Source: Acanthornis magna
Lineage: Eukaryota; Chordata; Aves; Passeriformes; Acanthizidae
DNA length: 64,000 nucleotides
Direction of reading: 5' to 3'
Assembly: GCA_036785705.1 (NCBI GenBank)
Contig: JAWUZG010000018.1
Coordinates: 7,475,501-7,539,500 of the forward strand
The notes under the pieces are model-generated. The model ran no database searches and had not been told where the DNA came from. It saw nothing but the letters and a program-made list of their open reading frames with translations. This document shows, one piece after another, positions 35,820 through 47,879 of this stretch; positions within the stretch are counted from its first letter, which is position 1; every line of letters starts with the position of its first letter. The position numbers were made by a program, and so were the translations under genes.

Positions 35820-38800
35820 CAGTGGATAACAAATGCAAAGCCCAAAACCTCCTTCTTTCAAGCCTCTGAAAGAAATTATTCAATAGCCGATTCCTAATGC
35901 AGCTAGAAAGGTTATTTTGCTCCTTTTAATGTTCATTTCCCAAAAGATTCTGTTGCTTTTTATGTGATACAGTATTTGAAGTCTGACCAATGCTTCAATG
36001 AACACAGTCTTCCAAATGAATTGGTCAAAAACTTAATTTTTACTATTTAATTAATTTAAAAAAAAAATACCCAAACCAAAACAAAAAAACTCCAATAAAG
36101 GACTTGGGTACCTAAATCAGAATGGCATCAGGACTGAGGTGCCTGACAATAGAGTTGCAATCAAAAAAAATTGCTCCGTTTTTCCATCCTGCAAAGTTCA
36201 CTGATTATCAGATTTGTAAATTCTCACTCTGTGGAGACACAGGGCCTGATTTCTTAGACATTCTCAGAATAAATAAATCAGACATCAACAGAATGATTTC
36301 ATTTTAATACAAAATTAGAAGAGGGTAGGTCAGTGGCTTCCACTCCCACCTCTTCTCTCCTCCACCCAGTGCAGCAGCCTAGTGGTATGAGTACTCAGCC
36401 AGGAATACAAGTACTATACAACATCAAACACTGAACCTAAGTCTCTCTAATCCCTGCTGAGTGCCCAAACCATTATTACAGGGTGAGGATTCCTTTTGTG
36501 CTTGATTTCCAGCCCCATTAATCTTGCATCCTTTGCTGACTGCAGCATAGATCAACAGAGGGGTACTTGTGTTTCTTTATTTGGCCACATTTCAAAACAG
36601 AAGCCTGGGCCTTCTGAACCAAAACAAGCTCTTATCTCAGGACTGATTTTTGAAATGTGGATCTTTAATCACGTCTCTATAAATGCAAGCACAGAATTTT
36701 ACACTTAGTAAAATTAATATACTCAGCACAGTATTTATGCTTCCAAGAAAGGTGAAAGTAGCGCCTCCCTCTTCTCTCTTTTCCCTCACCTCATAATTTT
36801 CCTTTAGTGTTCCATCCATTCAGAGGTTAAGCCACACAACTGACTGCAGGCAGATGTGGCCTTGCTTTGCCTCTGCTGTGAGATGCTGTCTAGAAGCTTT
36901 ATTAGGTCAAGCCCTGGGCAGTGTTGGCGTGGCTGAGTGTGTCCTGGACTGATGTGACGCAGTCAGAGTCATCCAACATCAGAGAGAATGTGTCTTCAGC
37001 CTGGCGACTAAAGCAGGAGCTGCCTAACTGCCCAGAGAGACTTCACAGGCAGGTTACATGCTGAGTTCACGAAGCCTAGACTCCATCCTGGGCCAAACAC
37101 CTAAAATTTAGAGGCTATAAAGTCTTCATTCAGTTTGGGTGATGCTAGATACCAGTAAAATCTTCCATACTATTCCAAGCACTCCTCAGCCTATTTAAGA
37201 TAGATGCTGCAGCATCTTCATTGTAAGCTGCAGTCCACCACAAGACAGGCAGTTTTTCCTGATTCCTGAGTTTAGCACCTTAGCCATGAAAAACTAATAA
37301 TTTTACTCAGTGCTGACATTTCTTCTGCCCTGCATGAGCCCGTGATGCACTGGATGATGTCCCAGGAGACACATGTGTCGCATGCAGTGCAAGGACACAG
37401 CAGAGGGCCCAGAGATGTGCAGTGATGACAAAATCTTGGGGATGGGATTCTGCTTTGAGCATGATGCTGTGGCTTCTCTCCTGCCAGACACAGTTGATTG
37501 GCAGCTGTGGCCAATCAACCATATCTTGTACAAGAAGTTGTGGAGTAGTGAAGAGGATGTGGTGCTGCCCTGTGAATGTGTAAGACACAGATCTAGATGG
37601 GGAAGAGAAGGAGGTGAAGATAGAGGCATTGGTTTTGTCCCAGCAGAGTCAGTATTTCTGCACTTGCAGGAGGGGAGAAAAAAAGGGTGATTTTTTTCTT
37701 TAGGTCAGTGTAAACTCTTGGCTCTTGGGTCACAGTGTCAAGCTTTTCTTTTTCATTATTAAATCATGATAACTTCCAGATTTTTTGATGATGTATGATC
37801 TATATATATTTTTCTCTTTTTTTTCCTTACAGAAAATCTTTAATATCACCATTCCATAGCATAATTTTATCTCCAGTGCAACTGATATACTTAACTCTTG
37901 ACTATAAAATGTCTATCTTATATCTAAATACAAAAAACCTGCTTCAGTACAGAGCATTTTCACAGCTGTTAATTTGACTGTTTTATTCTGGATTCTTTCA
38001 CTGTCCCCTTCTTCAGTGATTCATCAAATATAAGAAATTAAATGTAGCTAAAATACTGGAACAGACTCGTATTTTTGCAAACACTGCCACACAATCTTCT
38101 TTGTAGGTGTATTTAGGAACATAACATTGCTGTAGAATTCATTGCTTGTAAGACTAAGAACTGCCCAGGTTTTCTACCTGTTTAGATAACTTTAGCCCCA
38201 CTGCCTAGACTGGAGAAGCAAACCCACTCTTTATTTTCAAGGAAGGTCATAAGGCTTGCGCAAAACTAAGGAAAACTTTTAAGGAGACTTAAAACAAAAG
38301 ATACTTACATAGAGTAACAACCAGAACGTTAAAACTGAGTTCTTCCGTGCTTCACAGGCTTAGGGATTGGCAGCATGTGGCTCCTTTGCATTCTAGCTTT
38401 GAACATGGAAGCATCTAGATACACGCCGGAGTTCGCTCGCTATGACTTAGATTTACTACAAACCTTGGAGATTATTACAGAGTCTCTATTTTTCTAGTCA
38501 ATATTTCAAAAGTAACAAATTGTAAGAAAATTAAAATATCAATTTAGGAAATTGTGATTGCTCTGTTTATAACGCTTTTCTTATTCATTGGCTTAGTTCA
38601 TAGGGAGAACAATAACCAAACATTGTAAAATTGGATTAATTTAAGATCTGCTATATACAGCTGGAGCACATTATCCCATAGTCTAAGGGTCAGCATGTTT
38701 CTTAACGTTTACAATAAACTTTACTCTTTTATATCTAACTGAATGCCCGTCATCAACTTTTCAAGCAAAAGTAAACCTGGTAATAATCTTAACTGTACAG

Positions 38801-38890
38801 ATCAGCAGAGAGTATCCTCAAGTGTGGTCCAACAGCTAAAAATATAGTTTTTTTCTTAAGTCATGATAAGCTGATTACTTACAAAAGGAA
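35820..38890. other. Non-coding, nothing specific seen
   Basis: Mixed composition. A GC-richer patch at about 36,830-37,680 yields three overlapping minus frames of 80-108 codons plus a 105-codon plus frame, none recognisable; mutual overlap argues for chance. Confidence 0.55.
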
Positions 38891-38893
38891 GAA

Positions 38894-39040
38894 TATCTCT
38901 GGAAGAGTTTAAGGCCAGGCAGGATGGGACTTTGGGGAGTTTGGTCTAATGGGAGATGTCCCTGCCCATGGTAGGGGGTTTGGAACCAGATGACCTTGTA
39001 GGTCCCTTCCAACCCAAACCATTCTATGATTCCATGATTC
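38894..39040 (+). mobile_element. CR1 LINE, 3' fragment
   Basis: Starts near CTCTGGAAGAGTTTAAGGCC and proceeds through GTCCCTGCCCATGG-type sequence and GGTCCCTTCCAACCCAAACC to a CATTCTATGATTCCATGATT end, the standard avian CR1 3' terminus with its short tandem repeat. About 147 bases remain; it is 5'-truncated and non-coding. The terminus is well preserved, so it is one of the younger copies here. Confidence 0.95.
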
Positions 39041-39044
39041 AACT

Positions 39045-42000
39045 TTCATGCAAATTCTTATACTGATGAGCGTGCTCATGAACAAATTTCTACATGTCTG
39101 AGTCCCTCAACACAGTCATTACAGGCAGAGTGAATGCAGGTATATCAGTGGATGTTGTAGCCTGTATTTTATCAACTGCAAAGCTGCAATGTCACAACCA
39201 CACTAGGCTGGTTGCATATGCAGGACTTGATAGACCCCTGGGCCCTGAGGCAGCAGGGAAAGATAAATATTAGAATCAAAGAGAAGATAAAACTTCTTTT
39301 TCATAAGGTTTTCAGTATATTCCCTTCATGACTGTCCAGAAAGGCCCACAAATTAAAACAAAATGCATAAACAAAATCCTTTAAAAAATTTATTATGGTC
39401 ACAAGATTAAAAATAGGTGATTTTATACTTTTTTACTTTGACTTGTCAGATATAGTCTGTATATATTAACTAAAAGAGAAATATAGTAATTTCACTATAA
39501 AATCATGAAATATCTTTGCTCAAGAACTGTTGAAATGGTATATTTCAGTATTTTCAAACTTTCGTAATTTCATGTTCTCAAAACAAATGTTAATTAAAAC
39601 AGTTTTGTATAAGTTTCACTTTGGCAAATATATTACATATTAATGTGAATGAGCATTTTAATTTAAACTTAGTAAGTACTCCCAAAAATTTCTTTTCTTC
39701 AATGTACTTTTTTGACGAGGAAATGCTTTCATATTGAATACAAGTTATTTCATCTTTGGCCTTTCACAATCATAAAAAAAGGGTATACATTTTTAATTAA
39801 ATGTCTTTCCACCAAAGTGAACCTTTTTCTGAAAAATACATGCTTGATTCCAAAACACCTAAAATATTTGCCAAAATCATGCATTTTAATAAAAAAAACT
39901 ATGTTGTGAAAAAAACCTTCTTTTTGAAAACAAAAATTAAAAATGCTTTCTAAAAGATTATCAGATTGTGAATCAACAATAAATTAAAAAATGGGAATGG
40001 TATTGATTTCTGTAGGTGCATGATGAAAGGACAGATGCAAAAGTTTCTACTTGGAATTCTTAAAGAACTTTGGGGTGAGCATTAAGTTGCCAGGTGACTA
40101 TTACACAACAAGGAGCCAACCTGAATCACGGAATGATATCTGTTATTTTGTGAGAGCATAATGTACAAATATTATAAAGCCAACACTCTGACTCTAGACT
40201 GGATTTTCCTGATGTTTAGTTCTCTCTATAATCTATTTATTGAAGTACCATCCACTGTGAATCACTGAATCCATGTGAAGTACCATCACACTGCGAAGTA
40301 GAATGGACAAGATTAGTAACCCTGACCAATCACCATATCTATAAGTTCAGGACACACAACCTTTCCTCGAGCTAAAAATCTTAAAGAAGTTGTTGACTGG
40401 AAGTATAAGAAATAATTTTGTTGCTGAAGTACAAGTATAGTTGATCCAAAGACCACTGAAAGAATGCAGCGGGCTTTGGAATCCAGCTTTAAAACTCGAA
40501 TGGAGCCTGAGTCACTTCTTGCACATCTCCTCATGTTCAGTTTGACAGGTCACTGCACTGAGTTGTGCCCTCTCTTCTGCTTGTGCTGTTCAAAACTGAA
40601 CAAGGCCCATGTTTGACAGCTGCAAAGAGTGTGATGGAGCTCAGCAAAATTGTCAGAGCTTTCTTCAAAGGTGAATGCATTATTCTTGCTTGTGATGGGC
40701 TCTCCCATGGAACGGCACGGCTTCTCCTTCACAGTCTCACTGCTGTTCTGTACCCCTTGCTGCTGGATCTCTGCTTCGTGTCTCAATCCACAAGTTCAAT
40801 AGCTTTGGAAGGGAACTCCCAGCTGAAAAAGAAGAATTTGGAAATATCCTTTTTTTGCCTGGAGAGCAGGAAAATGCACTCAGGGCCAAAATATGGTCTG
40901 ACATGATGCATCAAACAGAAAATGGTAAGAAGTGCTCATGTTTGTATTTAATTGGAAACACCCAACCTGCAGAGGTTATTCCAACATTTAAAAAAAAAGG
41001 TGGCTCTTTGGGACACATGATGAAATATAGTGAAATTTTAAATTGTAGTTAATGACTCACAAAAGTTTCCTTACCAGATCACTTCTACCAATATTTTTGG
41101 ATACATTGCTAAATGATCAGCAACAGGCAGCATTTTCCTGGTGTGAACTAAAGTTCTCTCAAAAAACAACTTCAATAAGGATTAAAGCCATATCTTCAGC
41201 ACAAGTGGCTGGTTTTAATGACTTTTTCAGCATATAAAAACCAATCTACAACCAGATGTTTGGTATTCTGAATACCTGTTGAAATTTATCCCTTCACACG
41301 CAAGAAAATGAAACGGACAACCCAACCAAGAAAAAAGAAAATAGAAGCTGGACGACAATTCCTGGTACCTCTTGACTCTGAATACTTCCTACAAACAGAA
41401 TAAGATCTGTTGCTTTTCTGAACCTTTTCTGTGGAGGTTTCTTACTCCTAGCCTCTGCAACTCTTGCATTAGTCAGGGTTTCCAAGCTGCAGGGTACAGG
41501 TCCTTCAAAGGAGGATATTGCTCACACAGCTCAACATTTCCTTCTGAGCTCATGTACGTGCAGTGCAGAGCCAAGAGACGATGCCATTGCCAACACCAAA
41601 GCAGCCCTAGCAGAGTGTGAAATTGAGGTGAAACTCCTGAGGAAACACAGGCCACCACTTCAGCTGAGTGAAGCCGGTGGGAAATAGTGCTGGTTCTAAC
41701 ACTGCTGTTCTCACTGTGGAGCATCCTCTTCCCTTGCCCTGGCAGGCCATTCCATGCCTTTGTCATTCCTTCCATTGTGCCAGCATGAGAGTTTGTACAG
41801 CTGAACAATGACTCAGTGTGAGGAACCGATCCAACTGAAAATTGATTTTTTAAAAATTTTTTTCCTTATTTTTTTTTTTTTCTGGCAGTAATACTCCTAC
41901 CCTCTCTCAACTCTGGTTCACTGTGTGGCCACAAGAAAACTTGTTCCAGCAAAAGTAAAGGCTCAGCAAAAAGAAGCAAGTTCCACTGCACTGGAAGTGC

Positions 42001-42900
42001 TGGATTTTATTAAGTGAAAATGATCCTATGGAGCTCTAGAAGACTACTCCCAGCTACAAAACTAAATTGCTGTACAGTGCGTGGCAAGTTGCTCCAAGCC
42101 TCTCTCTTCTCAATTTCAGTCTATTTAGTCTATATGTTCTTCAAAGTAGAAATGTTTTGCTTATTATGTATTCACATAACTAATTCTTAGTCTATGTTGG
42201 GGAACTGCCGTAATAAAAAGAAATAAAAATAATGACTTCTAAAGGAAAAAAGTAGTTTACTTTTAAGGGATTCATGTTAGCTAATGGAAGTATAAACCAA
42301 TAATCACCTCCTGCACTCCCGTCCTATACTGAAAACTGCAGAACATGATGTTCTATTTATCAGTGAGATCAAATTTCTTTATGAAGTCAAGAAACTCCTG
42401 TGAAAGATATCTACCTAATAAAGGAATTTGCATTATATACAAACTCTTTAATGATAACATTATATTTGGCACTTGAAAGACTACAGGCTTTTTTTCTTGT
42501 TCGTAAAATAAAATAATCTAAACATTTTTTGCTGCATTTTAATTGTTTGGGCTGTCTGGGTATATATTTAGTCATAAAATCACTAAAATGATTCTTTGAT
42601 GTTATCTGGGGGGAGGAAGAGGGAGATATAATTTTCAGATTATTTTTATAACCTATATATTACTATATAAAAACAGAGTGAATGGATTATACCTGAGATA
42701 AAGAAGTTTTTCCACACACGGAGAAGATTTAACAAGCAGTTCCTAGGACCTCCCATGGATCCTCTTTGGCACTTCATCACCTTAGAGACTTCAGTGAGGC
42801 TGTCAGTGCTCAAGGCTCCACTTCTGCAACAACACTTTTCCCTTGGTCTGTATCTCTGTTTCCCCTTTTCCACAAACAGGGCTGATGGGGAAACACTGTG
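39045..42900. other. Non-coding, nothing specific seen
   Basis: Very AT-rich to 40,300, then mixed. The 113-codon plus frame at 40565-40906 and the 111-codon minus frame at 41473-41808 are unrecognised and without splice context. T-runs near 41,850-41,882 are simple sequence. Confidence 0.55.
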
Positions 42901-42906
42901 ATAGTT

Positions 42907-42969
42907 GTTAATATTGCCCTTGAAAACGCACGAGGGCACAAGTTAATATTGCCCTTGAAAATGAACAAG
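42907..42969. repeat. Two-copy tandem duplication, 35-bp period
   Basis: GTTAATATTGCCCTTGAAAA is present at 42907-42926 and again at 42942-42961, exact over 20 bases. The following 8 bases (CGCACGAG versus TGAACAAG) match at five positions, supporting a 35-bp tandem duplication that has begun to diverge. Confidence 0.9.
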
Positions 42970-43780
42970 TCTATTCCAGATTTTTCTCCATTCTTTTCTG
43001 GTTACTGGTGTACATTTCACGAAAAGGAGGATCTCTGCATGTTAGCTGTGGTTACCCTGGAGATAGAGACAGCTCAGCATCTCTACCCTCACTACTGATG
43101 GAGATAAGCAGGGATGGCATTGGTAGGAGACAGCACTGTAGGACAAGCCAAGGAGACATCGCTGTCCTCTCACCAATTTAAATTAATAGTAACAGTGCTG
43201 AGTGTGATGTAAATTCCATAACCAAGAGCAGATTCCTTACTTCAGGGACCCTGTAGGCTATACTTTTCATCCTATACTCAAGCGCTGATGCTTTTTAAAA
43301 ATCGTTTTTGCTTTGCTAGTGTCCCAGTAGGAGTTTAAGAAGTCAGTTGCAGCCAATTGTACTTTCTCCTTTCTCACTAAAGGGGATAAAGCTTTCAAAC
43401 TATTTGAATAAACTGTGATTACATCTTCATTTGTCAGTAATGGGATTACCACGCTGATAAAAGAGACTTCAGACAAACATACATGTTTAAGATTGGTGTA
43501 AATTACCCAAGAGGGTCGGGAAAATCCTTTGGGCTCCTTAAGGCCCATCCCTCCCTCATTGAAAGCTGGCTGGCACCAAGAGTCCTGAATAGGCTGGGAC
43601 CAGCTGACCACTCCCTGCTGGGGGTTGTGGCTGTTTTCCTGCGCACATGCTCACTGAACTGGAAAATACAATTATGCACATCCAAGTTCACAGCTAGTTT
43701 TTTGACTATAGCTAACAAGCTAAAGATTTTTCAACTAATTGATTTTATCTCTAGATTAAGAAGATGTCATAAATCTCAGC
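42970..43780. other. Non-coding, nothing specific seen
   Basis: Frames of 104-114 codons overlap on opposite strands at about 43,270-43,800; none is recognisable. Confidence 0.55.
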
Positions 43781-43784
43781 CAGC

Positions 43785-44125
43785 TAATAATGATTAAGAG
43801 ATAAAGGCAACCTGAGAAAAATATAAGTGCTGTTGTCGCTAAATGCTGATGGACTCCATGGTGAGATAATCTTTTTAACATGGCGACCCATCCCACATAC
43901 AAAATGTTTGCCCAAAGATCCATTTGTGAAAGAGAACAAATGGGAAATCTGAAAGCAACCAGGACAGATATGAGTGAGAAATGAAACGCAGATTCAAATC
44001 CTGTTAGGTCTAAAGAAAAAGAAAGGCTGGAAAATAATCCTACTTTGAGTCTCTATAATGAATTGCATATTACGATACAGAGGGATTGCTCAGGAGGATT
44101 CTAAACTCTGTAGAGAGCAAGCACA
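43785..44125. promoter_or_regulatory. Candidate conserved non-coding element (weak)
   Basis: Unique, repeat-free sequence of balanced composition with GTGAGATAATC, GCATATTACGATAC and ATGAATTGCATATTACG motifs. It reads unlike the surrounding AT-rich filler. The call is a textural impression; only alignment would support it. Confidence 0.2.
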
Positions 44126-44129
44126 GGGA

Positions 44130-47100
44130 TTAGTTAACTCTGTAGTTGTCTTCAACTTTATGAGGTCTTGATTCTGCCATCCATATACCTTTTCAGTGCG
44201 TTTTACTTGTATTGGCACCAGTGGGATTCCTTGTTCGGCTAAATGTACGGGCTGCAAAGCTGGGTGTTTACACTGGAAACTGAGAAATATAATTTGAGTA
44301 TGTGGGTTAATCTAGTGGGAAATAACTTCACTGAATTACATCAGAATTACATATGTAAAACTCAGGGAAAAAAGAAAAAGAAAAAAAGTATGGTATGGAC
44401 AATTGCTATATATAATACACAGCTTTGAGTAACGAGCCAAAAAACATGACGTGGTAAGATTGGACAAAGATTTGTGGATGGCACTTTTTGCATCTGACGT
44501 ATTTTCTTGAATACATTATACTTCTTTGTGGGAATTCGTCGAAGTTGTCAAAATTTCCTACTAAAATGAAACAAAACTTCTGTTTTCCTGTTATTATGTT
44601 GCAGGATATAATATAACAAGCTCCTGATTAAGTTGCAGTATTTAAAGAATGTTTCATTCTGGAGAAAAGAAAGTCTGTGGTTAATTTTTTGTTTCAAAGT
44701 TTCAGAATGTTCTGGATTTCCATTACTTTGATCACATTCGAAAGCAGAATATATTTATAGATTAAGAAACTAAATGTGTGAGAACTAAAGCTAGGTTTTG
44801 CTGATTAGAAAAAGTTTATCTTCTTTCTAAAGGCTTTCAAAGATTGCACTACATGTACTCATAAGAAACAAAAGCAGTTACTTGCCATCGTTTAGACCTT
44901 GTTGCTCTCCGTCATTCTTCCTTTGCAATAAGTGAAGTGATTGACTTTGTATTTTAAGGAAAAAGTGAGGGTTGATATTATGATAATTCCTGTGTTTATT
45001 ATTCAGGAAAAATAAAATCATCACACCAAGATGCAAGCAAAACTAAATAAATGAACACCTTGTAATAAAGATCCCAGTATCTATCAAGGCAGGATTCAAC
45101 AACTACCTAGAATAAATAATGAGGAGTAGCATGACTGAAACAAGTCTCTTCAGTCTCTCCTGAGGACTTCCTTAGTTGCCAGTCACCAGTTTCCCTGGGA
45201 TCCTGCCAGAAGAAGCAAATTTTTAGCTGTTCAATGTGTTCCACGCATAAATGATGCTATGCAAGAAAAGAAGCATAGGCAATACTGAGAAGGGGCTGAG
45301 CTGCTATCAGAGCTGATCATTAGCAGTGTAATAAAGTTGTGTATAACGTGGGAGGAGAAGAAGAATTCAAAGGGAGAGATAAAATGCTCAGAATGTAATG
45401 CTATACATATTTACAGTTATAAAGAAACCATCTGGACAGATATGTGAGCATGACGTAGACACCAAGGAAGCCATAGATGAGAAGACTACAGCTGTGGGGC
45501 TCCTCTGGTTGATTTTGGAAGAAGAAAAGGCAAAAATCCAGAGGAAGCAGAACAACAAGGTTTTTGAAATTTGAAATATGAAAAATCAAAGTCAAGAATG
45601 GTTTTCCGGAAAGGAAATGGAATTCCAGTTGGCATCCATTTTTATAGTGACAACTATAACATAGTAGTCATTGTCCAAAAAAAAAGAGAAAAGGAAACAT
45701 CTTCACATTCTGACAAACATTAAGAACTTTACAAGTGACAGGTTTTAATATATCACATTTAAATGAACACACAGACTAAGTATAGGTGAAAAATGATTTA
45801 GGATATTGGTGAAAATAACAGACAAAAGCAGATTTTTGAGCGATTGCCACAGAAAAGGTAGTAGAAAACCACCACATAAGAGGATGATGTTGTGGGATAA
45901 AAAAGTTGAGAGAAAGTAAAAGAGAGCTCTGTCAAGTGGTAGAAAAAATAGACCATCTAAATAAAGAAAAATAACAACATCGCAGGAGAGAGAAGAATAG
46001 AAAAGGATAGACGAGACTTAGTCATAACTGAAGTAGTGAGTCTGACAGAAGAGTAATAGAAAGATATTGTCAATGACTCAGTAAGAAGTTGAGAGACAAG
46101 CAAAGAGTGAGTTGGCAGGGAAATTAATGAGAGAGGGTTCAATAATGCAACAAGTTAAGCTTTAAAATAAGGCAATATAGCTGTTGAAAGGTTTGCCAGG
46201 CAACAGGAGCAGTGAATTAATGATAGTCAGTAGGCAAATGAAGAAGAGAAGGTTCTGGAACACTGAAATTTAGAGCTCAAGAGTTTTCAAATTATGCCAG
46301 AACTTGTGGGTGCCAGTAGTGATCCAAGGTCGTGATGTGGATAGAGGGTGTCCTCCTTCCCCAAACCTTCTCACTCCTGTTGCCTGTACTGACTGATGTC
46401 TGCCTTTGACTCTAAGCACTAAAATTTGTCAGAAATCTCAAAGAGATCTCCTTTAATATTCAAGGCATTCTTTTCCCCATCCTCACCCAATTTCTAATCT
46501 ATTCTGTATCGAGGAAAACCCCAAGGAAGGATGTGTCTGATGTTTTTTGAATGCAGTAAATGCAAATTCTAAAATCAGGACCCGTCTGCCCAGAGTGTTC
46601 TTCCATTACCTACATGCCATTTACAGAAATTTAGATATTTATATTTTTTCCCCTTCCTGTTGGACACTTCTTTTCCTGCTAAAAGTGGAACCATATCCTT
46701 CTGAACAGTTCAGCAATCACATGTTGGAGAGAGGATCAGCCAGGTTTTTGAAGCCTGTAATTCAAGGCACTGTTTTATAGGAGTCATTAATCATAAATCA
46801 TCATGGTGTTATGTTAGAAGAGACACCAAGAACATCAACTATAGAGAGAAATTCTTTTATCTATCTATGCAATGACCTACGTTTCATATATATTGAACAC
46901 CCAGCAGCTTCTTAATAAATGTAATAAATATATTATTACAAACTGCCAAAAACTCAAGGATTTCGGAAATTCTATCCTAAGGAGTAATCTAAGAGAGTTA
47001 AAAGTCCAAGACTCATGGTTTCCAATTAGACTTATACTCCTATTTCCCTTGTGTACATTTAGAAATCCTATTCACAGAGACTTTGGTTTAAAAAAATTGG

Positions 47101-47755
47101 TCCCAATTCTCAAATGTATTTCTAAGTTCTTTTAATTTCAAAGGGAGCTAAGTACAAAAAACTTTGGAAGATTAGGTCCTTGGTATATAAGAGCAGCCCA
47201 AGTCAAAGTTACTCCAGGCTTTACTGGAAAAACACAGACTTTAAAACCTGAGAGCTGATAAACATCGCAGCAAGCAGCAGCAGCATACTTCATGTGAAGC
47301 TGCACGTAATGACCAGACACTGTAACAGCTGCAATTTCTGGGCAATTTGAAAGTGCAATATTGAAGCATCAAACACAACATCCTTTGTGGAGAGGGCTGA
47401 ATCAAAAAGAAAAGGTAGTGTATACTTTATGGATCACACAAGCTGGGAGCAACTGCACATTACCTATCCAAAAGTGGTAGGATATCTTACAGAGGATTTT
47501 TAATGTGAATTGGAAATGGCAGCTATGGCCACTCAATCAAGGGCAGTAACATAATCTCTGCTTTTTCATTCAATTGTTTCTCACAGTCTAAAGGATTTCT
47601 CAGACTTCAATTCTCTGTGGGGAATGAAATTCTGTCCCTGAAGATGTAAAACCCAGAAACTAATTCCTTACTTTCTTATACATGTTTGCAGTGACCTCTA
47701 TTAAAACTGTTTGGACGATCCCTGTTATTACAATCTGAAAGAACAGCATTAAATT
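44130..47755. other. Non-coding, purine-rich in part
   Basis: AT-rich; 45,280-46,260 is rich in A and G with GAGAGA and AAGAAG words. A possible scrap of the dispersed 'tacaccag'-type amniote repeat lies near 44,165-44,235 (weak). No gene was recognised. Confidence 0.55.
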
Positions 47756-47759
47756 TTCC

Positions 47760-47875
47760 TATTTAAAAATCATGGAACTGAAGTGGAGGGATGCAAAGTA
47801 GGGTGTCTCATATCATAACAAAGAGTCTGTATCCAAGACTCTAAGTCCAAGATAAGTGCTCTAACCCTGTGGGAT
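47760..47875 (+). repeat. Possible MIR/CORE-SINE-like relic
   Basis: CATGGAACTGAAGTGGAGGG, then GTCTGTATCCAAGACTCTAA and AAGTGCTCTAACCCTGTGGG follow the order of the 3' half of MIR-type SINEs. It is strongly diverged and could be spurious. Confidence 0.35.
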
Positions 47876-47879
47876 CCAA

